A stretch of 64,000 bases of DNA, taken from assembly GCA_041652575.1 (NCBI GenBank), contig JBAZHC010000002.1:226032-290031 (forward strand), written 5' to 3'. The position numbers and the translations under genes were made by a program. A model generated the notes under the pieces. That model searched no databases, was not told the origin of the DNA, and saw only the letters and a list, made by a program, of their open reading frames with translations. Positions 43,056 through 51,900 of the stretch are shown piece after piece (within the stretch, counting starts at the first letter, position 1; each line of letters begins with the position of its first letter). Source of the DNA: Phycisphaerae bacterium. Its GTDB lineage: Bacteria > Planctomycetota > Phycisphaerae > Sedimentisphaerales > UBA12454.

Positions 43056-43538
43056 ATGGGAATTCATAATCAAGGTTGGCAGAAAATACGTTCAGTTGAA
43101 GCTGTCGATACACCACTTGCCGTCGGCACAATGGATTGCAAACCATCGTATGCTCATAACACAGCATCGTCAGTGATACGAGGGATTCAAATCCTTGTTG
43201 CCGCCATCGGGAGTGACGATGGTATTGTCCAGACAAGGTTATATGGCGGCAGGGGTGATGCCGGGCCGGCGATACTTATTGCCGACATTGCCTGGACCCT
43301 TGGCAAGATGGCTTGCCTTCGTGACCCGCAGTCGCAGGCTGTAACTGATTTACAGCGATATGCCGATACTGCGACTGTTACAGCATACTGGCCGCTCGAC
43401 ATAAAAACACCAAACAGCGGCAACGATATGGTATGCGTTGCAAGTTTTGATGGTCTTGACATTGATTGGATTGCCGTAGAGGTAACAGCTCTCACCAATG
43501 CGATGAAGGCAAATATTTATATGGGCTGTTTTTCCTAA
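43056..43538 (+). CDS. Unknown structural protein (160 aa)
   Basis: The start at 43056 (MGIHNQGWQKIRSVEAVDTP) has AAGGA 8 nt upstream and is preferred to 43032. The protein is beta-rich with IRGIQILVAAIGSDDGIVQTRLYGG and WIAVEVTALTNAMKANIYMGC. It may be a head or neck decoration protein. The stop overlaps the next ATG (TAATG). Confidence 0.6.
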   Translation: MGIHNQGWQKIRSVEAVDTPLAVGTMDCKPSYAHNTASSVIRGIQILVAAIGSDDGIVQTRLYGGRGDAGPAILIADIAWTLGKMACLRDPQSQAVTDLQRYADTATVTAYWPLDIKTPNSGNDMVCVASFDGLDIDWIAVEVTALTNAMKANIYMGCFS

Positions 43539-43996
43539 TGATTGGCATGACCAATAAAAAGCTGTTTGAAGTTAAAAAACTTTTCTTCGACAGGGCAAAG
43601 GTTATCAGGGCTGTCAGTAAGGCTGCGCGGAAAACGCTTAATCATATCGGCGGCTTAATAAGGCTTACGGCCAGAAGGTCAATCAGGGATGCGAAAAACC
43701 ATAACGCTGTCAGCAGGCCGGGCAAACCACCGCTGAGTCATACGGGGTTATTGAAGAGATTTATCATGTATGCGTATGAACCATCAAAGGAAACAGTTGT
43801 TGTCGGCCCAGTGCTGTTGGGTGGCCGCCAGGGCAAAGATGCTCCCCATACGCTTGAGTTTGGCGGTTCTGCGAAAGCCAATAGCCGCAGGTTAGGCGGC
43901 AGGCGAAATGTGTTTATAAAGCCAAGGCCGTATATGTATCCGGCCCTCGAAAAGAATCAGCAGACTATCTGTAAGATATTGAAAAACAGTATGTAA
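43538..43996 (+). CDS. HK97 gp10-like tail-completion protein
   Basis: The start at 43538 is at the TAATG junction; 152 residues. Features are FFDRAKVIRAVSKAARKTLNHIGGLIRLTARRSI, then SRPGKPPLSHTGLLKRFIMYAY and FIKPRPYMYPALEKNQQTI. The pattern SxPGxPPxxxTGxL with a C-terminal RPFMxPAL is the signature of gp10-like joining proteins. Confidence 0.82.
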   Translation: MIGMTNKKLFEVKKLFFDRAKVIRAVSKAARKTLNHIGGLIRLTARRSIRDAKNHNAVSRPGKPPLSHTGLLKRFIMYAYEPSKETVVVGPVLLGGRQGKDAPHTLEFGGSAKANSRRLGGRRNVFIKPRPYMYPALEKNQQTICKILKNSM

Positions 43997-44034
43997 AAGG
44001 CAGACAAAGGTTAAGTTTTTTAGGAGTTTTCGTA

Positions 44035-44430
44035 ATGGCAAATAAATTCGTATTAGGAAAAGATGGTGTTCTGACGATTGGAGAAACGGAGGTAACAAGT
44101 GCGAAAGATGTTACCATTTCGATTGAAGCTAACGAGATTGATGTCACCACAAGGGGCAACGATGGCTGGAAGGCCGTAGCGACATCCCTCAAAGAGGGCA
44201 CGATTGAATGGGAAATGGTAGTCGGCGCGGATGGCGATGCCACATCTTCCTGCTATGCGGCACTTATTAACAATACTCAGCTTACAATAACCGTTTCATC
44301 GGGCGGTGTAGGACTTAGTGGAAATTTTGTTATTACCAGCATCGTTCAAAACGAGCCTATCGGAGATGCTATCACGGCGAAAGTTACAGCAAAGTACACC
44401 AGTGCTGTTGAGTCTGAGCCGGAGGCGTAA
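44035..44430 (+). CDS. Major tail tube protein
   Basis: A 131-residue beta-sandwich: GVLTIGETEVTSAKDVTISIEANEIDVTTRGNDGWKAVATSLKEGTIEWEM, typical of siphovirus tube proteins of the TP901/phi13-like type. It precedes the assembly chaperone and tape measure in the standard order. AGGAG stands upstream of the ATG. Confidence 0.85.
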   Translation: MANKFVLGKDGVLTIGETEVTSAKDVTISIEANEIDVTTRGNDGWKAVATSLKEGTIEWEMVVGADGDATSSCYAALINNTQLTITVSSGGVGLSGNFVITSIVQNEPIGDAITAKVTAKYTSAVESEPEA

Positions 44431-44456
44431 TTTGTATATTGAAGGAGTGAAGTATT

Positions 44457-44891
44457 ATGAAGGTGTTTACGGATAGTGCTGGAAAAACCTGGTCGGTGTC
44501 AATGACGATCGACAGTGTTAAGCGTGTCAGGGATTTACTTGGTGTCAATCTCGTCGAGCCGGAGGCGGGCGAGCCCCCTCTGCTCACAAGGCTTGGTACT
44601 GATGAGATTCTTTTATGCGATGTTGTGTACTGTTTAATCAAGCCGCAGGCCGACCAGCTTGGAGTTACAGATTCAGATTTTGGCCGCTCTCTCGGCGGTG
44701 ATGCTATTCTTGCTGTTCAAACTGCTCTTTATGAGGAGCTTATTGATTTTTTCCAGAAGCGCGGCAGGCCCGACAGAGCAAAGGCCGCATCCGCGCAGAA
44801 GGAAATGATAGAGCTCGCAGTCGAGAGGGTGAAGATGAAGCTGGAAGCGATGAATCCCAAGGTGGAACTCAACAGGATACTTGGAAACTGA
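44457..44891 (+). CDS. Tail assembly chaperone, first frame
   Basis: The 144-residue protein (MKVFTDSAGKTWSVSMTIDSVKRVRDLLGVNLVEP...) lies between tube and tape measure, where lambda-like G chaperones lie. It overlaps and probably feeds a second frame (-1) that continues as TWKLIYQLAGAIGIDP. See the next entry. Confidence 0.78.
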   Translation: MKVFTDSAGKTWSVSMTIDSVKRVRDLLGVNLVEPEAGEPPLLTRLGTDEILLCDVVYCLIKPQADQLGVTDSDFGRSLGGDAILAVQTALYEELIDFFQKRGRPDRAKAASAQKEMIELAVERVKMKLEAMNPKVELNRILGN

Positions 44892-44899
44892 TTTACCAG

Positions 44900-45163
44900 T
44901 TGGCCGGTGCAATCGGTATTGACCCTGCCAATCTTACGCTTCGGGAACTTCTTTGGATGTCCGAAGGCAGGGGTAAGGATGTATGGTCGAGGGCTTCTAA
45001 TCTTATGGCCTTAATTGCTAATTGCAATCGAGACCCGAAGAAAAGTAAGGTGTTTAAGCCTTCCGACTTCAATCCTTACTGTGCCGACACAAACAAAAAA
45101 GAAGCTGTTGTTCTTACAAAGGACAATATGAACGTTCTTAAAAAAATGCTTGGAGCAACGTAA
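44900..45163 (+). CDS. Tail assembly chaperone, second frame (T part)
   Basis: From TTG at 44900 the frame reads AGAIGIDPANLTLRELLWMSEGRGKDVW; upstream of it, still open, are the codons for QQDTWKLIYQL. The conserved part continues across the first frame's stop, so the true product is likely a G-T style fusion by -1 frameshift. No canonical heptamer is visible; AATCCCAAGG near 44855 is the best candidate. Ordinary initiation at the TTG is the alternative. Confidence 0.65.
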   Translation: MAGAIGIDPANLTLRELLWMSEGRGKDVWSRASNLMALIANCNRDPKKSKVFKPSDFNPYCADTNKKEAVVLTKDNMNVLKKMLGAT

Positions 45164-47104
45164 ATGGCAAATACTGGTGCAATAAAGGCAGGTCGTGCAT
45201 ATGTAGAGGTATTCTTAGATAAGAATCCGTTTGTCAGGGGCTTGCGTTCCTGCGAGAAGTCTTTGACTTCTTGGGGTCGTTCTGTTTCTGCGATGGGCAG
45301 GCAGGTTATGATGGCAGGAACGGCCATTGTTGGTTCGCTCGTTGCTGCATCTGTTAAGGCCGGCAGTATAGGGCATGACCTTGAGGAGATGTCTAAAAAG
45401 ACAGGGGTCGGTGTGGAGGCTCTCAGCGGGCTCGGGTATGTTGCCAGGCAATCCGGAGGCAGCCTTGAAGGGCTCGGCAAAAGTTTCAGGTTTATGCAGA
45501 AAAACCTCTTTGCAGCACAAAACGGAACTAAGGGTGTGGTCAAAGCTCTTGCTCAACTTGGCCTCACTGTTGCCGAATTGCAAAAACTTACACCAGAGGA
45601 GCAGTTTAAGGAAATCGCCGGGCGTATAGGTTCACTGGCAGACCCAACGGCAAGGGCGGCATTGGCGATGAAGATATTTGGTCGTTCCGGGACAGAGTTG
45701 TTGCCGATGTTTGCTCGCGGCAAAGATGGCATAAATGCTATGATTGGCGAAGCTGAAAAACTCGGCCTGATTATGAGCACAGATGACGCTGAGGCTGCGG
45801 CGGAATTTCATGAAGAAACCAAAAAACTGACAGATATTCTCAAGATGGGAATGTTCAGGGTTGGCTCGGCAATTATCCCGATACTCAAAGACCTTGCTGT
45901 AAAATACGGACAGGTTGTTAAGGCCTGTTCTGATTGGGTTAAGGCTAATCCTGGCGTTGTTACAATGGTTTTGTATCTCGGCGCAGCTCTTATGGCGACA
46001 GGTGCAGCGTTTATGATACTTGGCAAAGCGATGGTGCTTGCAGGAGCGATGCTCAAAATCGTTCTCACTTTGTTTGCTGTAATTAAAACTGTATTAATGT
46101 TCATACTTTCCCCGCTCGGCCTTGTCGTAACGGCACTCACAGCGGGTGTTGCGGCGTTTTTATATTTCAGTGGATATGGCAGCCAGTTGCTTTCCTGGCT
46201 TGGTAACTGTTTTATGACACTGAAGGATGATGCAACGAAGGCTTTTAATGGAATCGCTCAGGCACTCGCAAAAGGCGATATTGCTCTTGCCGCTCGAATA
46301 CTTTGGCTGACTTTAAAGATGGAGTTTCTCAAGGGCAAGCAGGTTCTTTTGGAGGTATGGCTTTCGTTTAAAAGCAAGTTTCTGGAATACTGGAATGGCA
46401 TCGGCTATTCGATGGTCTTGATTTGGGACACAGCCGTTTATGGCATCAAAACTGCTTGGATTGAATTGGTTGCCCTTTTGAAATCGGTTTGGACCAGCTT
46501 TAAGTCTGTCTATGGAAGCGTTGTCGATTGGTGTGTCAAAAAAGCTATGGGTGCTTGGATTTGGTGGCAAAAGCTGATGAATCCGGAATTTGACGATGCT
46601 TCGGCCAAAAAAACTCTTGACGATTCGCTCGCTCAGGATAAGGCCGACAGGGATGCGGAAACCCAAAAGGATTTGCAGGCCATTGAATCGCAGCGGGCTT
46701 CTTCACGCTCGGCGGCAAAGGCTGGCTATGAACAGGACAAAGATAATATTGCCAATGCCTACACCGCTGATATTGAGGCCAATAACAAAGAAGCCGAAGA
46801 TAGGCTCAAAAAAAATGCCCAAGAACTTGCCAAGGCCAAAGGCCAGTGGCAGGCATCTCTCAACAGGGCCGCAGAGCCGGCAGATGCCCAGATGCCTCAA
46901 AGGCCGAATATCCCGAAGTTTGGCGATACGCTGGCGATGGCAGGTAGTGCATCGGCAATCGGCACATTCAGCGCATCCGGCCTTTCAATGCTCGGTGCAG
47001 GCGGCGTGATGCAAAAGATAGCGGCAGCATCGCAGGCAACCGCAGACAACACAGAAGAAATCGCTGATAATACTGCCGATAGCGGAGATGAGTTTGCCGA
47101 ATGA
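45164..47104 (+). CDS. Tail tape measure protein
   Basis: The 646 residues start with RAYVEVFLDKNPFVRGLRSCEKSLTSWGRSVSAMGRQVMMAGTA, a typical tape-measure beginning. Helical parts follow: LEEMSKKTGVGVEALSGLGYVARQSG, and hydrophobic segments at about 260-340 (MVLYLGAALMATGAAFMILGKAMV, LFAVIKTVLMFILSPLGLVVTALTAGVAAFLYF). The C-terminal coiled coil is rich in K, E and A. It sets tail length and crosses the host membrane at injection. Confidence 0.93.
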   Translation: MANTGAIKAGRAYVEVFLDKNPFVRGLRSCEKSLTSWGRSVSAMGRQVMMAGTAIVGSLVAASVKAGSIGHDLEEMSKKTGVGVEALSGLGYVARQSGGSLEGLGKSFRFMQKNLFAAQNGTKGVVKALAQLGLTVAELQKLTPEEQFKEIAGRIGSLADPTARAALAMKIFGRSGTELLPMFARGKDGINAMIGEAEKLGLIMSTDDAEAAAEFHEETKKLTDILKMGMFRVGSAIIPILKDLAVKYGQVVKACSDWVKANPGVVTMVLYLGAALMATGAAFMILGKAMVLAGAMLKIVLTLFAVIKTVLMFILSPLGLVVTALTAGVAAFLYFSGYGSQLLSWLGNCFMTLKDDATKAFNGIAQALAKGDIALAARILWLTLKMEFLKGKQVLLEVWLSFKSKFLEYWNGIGYSMVLIWDTAVYGIKTAWIELVALLKSVWTSFKSVYGSVVDWCVKKAMGAWIWWQKLMNPEFDDASAKKTLDDSLAQDKADRDAETQKDLQAIESQRASSRSAAKAGYEQDKDNIANAYTADIEANNKEAEDRLKKNAQELAKAKGQWQASLNRAAEPADAQMPQRPNIPKFGDTLAMAGSASAIGTFSASGLSMLGAGGVMQKIAAASQATADNTEEIADNTADSGDEFAE

Positions 47105-47910
47105 GTAGTGTAAGAGTTGAAGAAAAATATCTTGGTCGCAACCTTTACAAACCGAAGTCTGGTAATGGTGGCAGCGCGCAGATAGAGTACATTATTCAGG
47201 GGACAGATGATGATATTGCTGCTACGGAGGCATTAGAAGGTATTGTTCCTGAAAAGTGGAATGACTTGCCGCTTATCGGGTGTGAGGTTAAGCAAATAGC
47301 ATCAGCGATATGGGAGGGAGTTGCCAGATACGGCTACAACAACAGCAGTAGAGACAAGAGCGAGTCTAATTATTCATTTGAAACAGGTGGCGGCACTCAG
47401 CATATTACCCAAAGCCTTGCAACTATTCAGAAGTATGCTCCGGCAGGTAAGACCGCTCCGGATTTTAAAGGGGCGATATGCGTTGACAATAACAGCGTAA
47501 ACGGATGCGATATTGTTGTTCCTGTTTATACCTGGACAGATGTTTATTACTTTGACCATTCAGAAGTGACAGACAACTATAAGGCTGCACTTAAAAACCT
47601 TACAGGCAAAATAAATAATTCAGCGTGGAAAGGAAATGCTGCGGGTGAGGTTTTGTTTATGGGTGCATCAGGCTCAAAGCGGGGCAATTATGGTGATTGG
47701 GAAATTGCGTTCAAGTTTGCCGCAAGTTCGAATGTTACAGACAAAACGATTGGCGATATATCAGGCATCGCTAAAAAAGGGTGGGAGTTTCTTTGGGTCA
47801 GGTATGAAGATGCTGATGATGATAATGCAAAGGTCTTAATTAAAAAACCTTCGGCGGTGTTTATTGAACAGGTGTATGAATACGGCGATTTTGGTGGGCT
47901 TGGTATCTAA
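47101..47910 (+). CDS. Tail protein of unknown role (269 aa)
   Basis: The ATG overlaps the tape measure stop by 4 nt. The protein begins RVEEKYLGRNLYKPKSGNGG with YIIQGTDDDIAATEAL and ends VYEYGDFGGLGI. It is predicted soluble and mixed alpha/beta. Position right after the tape measure suggests distal tail or baseplate hub. No motif allows a firmer call. Confidence 0.65.
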   Translation: MSSVRVEEKYLGRNLYKPKSGNGGSAQIEYIIQGTDDDIAATEALEGIVPEKWNDLPLIGCEVKQIASAIWEGVARYGYNNSSRDKSESNYSFETGGGTQHITQSLATIQKYAPAGKTAPDFKGAICVDNNSVNGCDIVVPVYTWTDVYYFDHSEVTDNYKAALKNLTGKINNSAWKGNAAGEVLFMGASGSKRGNYGDWEIAFKFAASSNVTDKTIGDISGIAKKGWEFLWVRYEDADDDNAKVLIKKPSAVFIEQVYEYGDFGGLGI

Positions 47911-48972
47911 ATGGGTGATAGTTTCAAAAGAGTTCAGGCAGGTCAGAAGTTGGCTGTTTCGGCAAGGGCGTACAATGCAATGCTCGACACAGCAGAAGCC
48001 TATCAGCGCAGCAAACTCAACGGAGGCTCTGGCGTTGGTTCTGGCGGGGATAGCCAGATTGTTCTTGTAAAAAACTCATCCGGCTGGGATGCTTCAAGGT
48101 TTGATGTTCTTGGGATTTCCGGTGTAGTTTTCAGCCCAACAGACTCTGCCGCTCTTACTCAATTCAAAAACTCGATAGTATTGACAGGCCACACACCCTC
48201 TACAAACGACCATGAAGGTGGGCGCTTTGTTATTTGTGCTGAACCCATACCAGATGGCTCGATAGGCAGGGCCTGGGCTTACGGAGTTTGTCAGGTCCAG
48301 ATAAATGCCACTGACGAGGCTCATAAGTTTGCCGATGTCAGGGATGGTGACCACACCCTTTTGGATAGTGCCGAAGGCGGGGCAGTGTCGATACTTTGGA
48401 AAGAAGCAGGCACAGGTACGAAATGGGCTGTCGTAAGATTTGGTGCTTCTGGCGGCGGCAGTAGCGGTAGCTCAGGTGTAGAGGAAGCTGTTGTTGTTAC
48501 CAGTCTTGATGAACCTGATTTTACAGTTGGTGAGGGTTCGGAAGGTTATGCCGGCGGTGGATTCTATCGAGTAAGGAAAAAAAGCAGCGTATATGCCGAA
48601 TGGAATCCTGAAAATACACCTTACGCAAAAGATGCTTATGTACTATATACCGGAAACAACCGTGTTTATAAGGTAATAGCCGACCCTGCGGTTACTAATA
48701 TGGCATTGAACCCTGCAGAAAATACCGCCGAGTACGAGTTATATGATGAAATAAAAATTGAGTTCGTTGCAGGTTTTGATATAGAGGGAAGTGAAGTGCC
48801 TATTGCCCAGACATTCCCGATATTTCCGGTTGGGGCAACTATTTGGATAAGAAGCCGTAAACTTGAGGATGATTCAACGAGATATTTGCTTGCTCACACT
48901 TTAACGCCGAGAGGTGAAACGGAAGATGCCAAAGCAATATGGGCTGATGGTCGTTTGCGGATTGTGTACTAA
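47911..48972 (+). CDS. Tail tip protein of unknown role (353 aa)
   Basis: The N-terminus (MGDSFKRVQAGQKLAVSARAYNAMLDTAEAYQRSK) is helical, then a beta part (VLVKNSSGWDASRFDVLGISGVVFSP...GRAWAYGVCQVQI) and a Gly/Ser linker (GGGSSGSSG at about 185) before a second beta domain. This two-domain layout fits a tail-tip or fibre adaptor. It starts directly after the preceding stop and its stop overlaps the next gene. Confidence 0.62.
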   Translation: MGDSFKRVQAGQKLAVSARAYNAMLDTAEAYQRSKLNGGSGVGSGGDSQIVLVKNSSGWDASRFDVLGISGVVFSPTDSAALTQFKNSIVLTGHTPSTNDHEGGRFVICAEPIPDGSIGRAWAYGVCQVQINATDEAHKFADVRDGDHTLLDSAEGGAVSILWKEAGTGTKWAVVRFGASGGGSSGSSGVEEAVVVTSLDEPDFTVGEGSEGYAGGGFYRVRKKSSVYAEWNPENTPYAKDAYVLYTGNNRVYKVIADPAVTNMALNPAENTAEYELYDEIKIEFVAGFDIEGSEVPIAQTFPIFPVGATIWIRSRKLEDDSTRYLLAHTLTPRGETEDAKAIWADGRLRIVY

Positions 48973-51900
48973 TGACTTTGAATCAAAATAAATTTGAAAC
49001 CGCCGACTGGAAAACTATTAGAGCCGGTATTGCGGCAAATAAAAAAATAGACATCAGTTGGGAGATGCACCGTGATATTTTGGTTAAAATCTTTTTGTTA
49101 CATAATATCCACGCCGGTAATTATGACAGCTCGGTTTTTCGATGGGGAGTAAATAAAAAACCGACGGCAAGACCAAATCCGCAAATAATAGAAGGCGGCC
49201 ACGATACGTGGGCAGATATTTGCTGGTACGCAGGCGACTGGGAAATATCAGTATTCGACACTTCACACGGAATGAAGTATAAAGACGAGAACGGCGTTGA
49301 AATTGAGGGTCGGTATATCCGGTATAAAAATAAGGAAAATTTAACACCTCAAATATGCAGCGCATACGATGAAACTTCCGGGCACGACCCTATTAATTGG
49401 GAAAGCGGCAAGACTTATGTTACGGGCAGTGTCAAATTTTATTTAGGCCATTTGTGGGAAGCAAATAAAGAAACTTCCACAGTTCCGATTACACTTATAA
49501 AAACAGTACCTCACGTCAAATACGAACAGAGTGAAGATTGGGATTTATATTTTGAAGGGCCGCCCGGACTTTACGAGTATTATGACGATGAGCTTGAAGC
49601 AAATGCGTTGAAAAGCAAATGTCATTTTGATACGTGGCTCAAAAACTTTACGGCGGGATATGACAAAGGCGACAAGGTAAGCTGGCAGGGAGGCTGGCAG
49701 GCACAGCGAGACATACAGCTTCCTGCTGTACCACCGAGAGTATGGACGGGGACGGAATGGTCGGCAGGTTCGTACCCAAAAGATAAACAGGTACGAATAG
49801 AGGAAACAGACGGTGACGGCGATACAGTTCATATCAGAATTTTTCAGGCTTTAAAACCTGTCAATAATTCCGAACAGGAAGGCATCGAATCTGTAAACCC
49901 AAAAGATGATGTTGATGGATTCTGGGAAGAGCGAATAGACCTTGCCGTTGAATGGATTCCTTTGGCATCTGAGTATCTCGAATCTGATAACTGGCAGCTT
50001 GTGCCCGATGATGCAAACTATCTATCTGACTGGCTGCCAAATTTTCCAGGACTAACTATTATAAATGAAAGTGTCAGAGATAATACGTACTGGTGGTTGA
50101 ATGATTTTAAAACGCAGCATCCATCAATGTATTTTCCACCGTTCGTCTGTCCTGAAGAACAGTTAAGGCGGGCAATATTTGCGTATAAAGAAATAGCTCA
50201 TAGTAATTTATCAGGTTTGTGGAAACCTATTTATAAACAGGGAGATGTTTTTAAAGTTGATGTGTCAGCGAAGCATATAACCGCACCGGAATATCTTGGT
50301 CCAGTGTTTGGAATTCGTGCAAGAATGGGATGGTGGCAACAAGATATAGAACCTTATCAAATTACTTTTGAACGTAGAGATGCCTGGGGTATTTTGAATG
50401 GTTTTTTGGACGGGTTTACTCGGTCATATATTTATGATGGGAATCAGTATTGCAATTACGGCGGGTATAAAAGGAACGCCCCTTATCTTGAAGACATCGG
50501 TTACTGGTCTCGAAACCCAAAAATTCATACAGGCTTACAAAATGCCATTGAATCGCTTTTGAGTGATAGGGATTTCAGGCTGCCTGCTACTGACTTGTAT
50601 AAGGCGAATTTCCGCAGGGGTTTTTTATATTGGGAAGATTATGATGGTGGAGTAACTCCCGTAGAAGGTATGGAACGATATTTCGGAACATATCCGACAG
50701 GAGTTATTAAAAGATATAACGGCTCGGCGTGGGTTGTAATGGATGTGGAGGAAAATTCTGAATACAACACTCATCCGGGAGTCAATGATGAGTATTGGGG
50801 CACGGGTGAAGCGGGCATAGTAACCTTCCTTGAACATCTGAGCGAAGTGAAAAATGAAAAAATGTACGACTACTTTTTTAATTATGAAACGGCTAAAAAG
50901 TATTACCCGTTCAATTTGGTAGAGGCTACATTTAGAACTTCGTATGGCGGCCATAATGAGTCTGGATTACATACGGAATCAGAATTTATGGCAATGTGGG
51001 ATTTTGTCCACGCAGGAGAGCATATAAAGACTTTTAGATATTCTTGCGGTCGAGCGGGAATTTTTATGCGAGAGAATGAACGAGGGGAGCCTCCGCATTA
51101 TAGAGATGCGTGGAATCCTGATTTTTCAGACCATACCCCTCCATTAGTTAGAGGTATGGTTTACAATAGACCCGAAAGGTGGTTTGGTCCAAGAACAAAT
51201 GATATGCCGTTAATAAGCGATTTCGATACGAAATTTTTACCGTTTAAAACTCCGTACAAAGACTGGACGGATAAAGCCTACTCAATGGGAGAGAAAGTAT
51301 GGTATCCTGTTTTAGTCGATGAAGAATATAAAAATAAATTGTTTAAAGCGACAAGGGCGATTGTTGTAGGCGATTATGTTCCGACTTCTCAAGACCCTGC
51401 AAACGGGTGGGTACTTTCGGAATGTCATATAATACTCGTGCCGGGAGATGTTACAGATTCAAATAACACTTACTATATAAAAAATGGTGCTATGCTGCAC
51501 TTGTGCGAAACCTCTGAAGATCCTATCGTGAGCGAGGAAGAAGTAATCCTTGACCATACGCATTTAATTTCAACAGTAGTCAAAAATCCAGAAGTAAAGG
51601 CGTGGGGTTCAAATACGGAAGGTGAAACCGATATTCCCGATTTAGGCGGTGAAAAAATATCTGCGGTTTACGCAGGCAATAAAATCAGCGCAGCTATTGG
51701 CTCATCGTTTGTATGGGGTGATGATACAAATGGACTTGTTAGTAATGCACCTGATTTAAGTAATGCAAAAAAAATATCCTTTGGAGATAAGCACGCATTG
51801 GCGTTGTACTACGATGGCTCTGTTATAGCGTGGGGTGATAATACTTATGGTCAATGTGATATACCGGCAGGGACGTATATAGATGTTTCGGCAGGATGGC

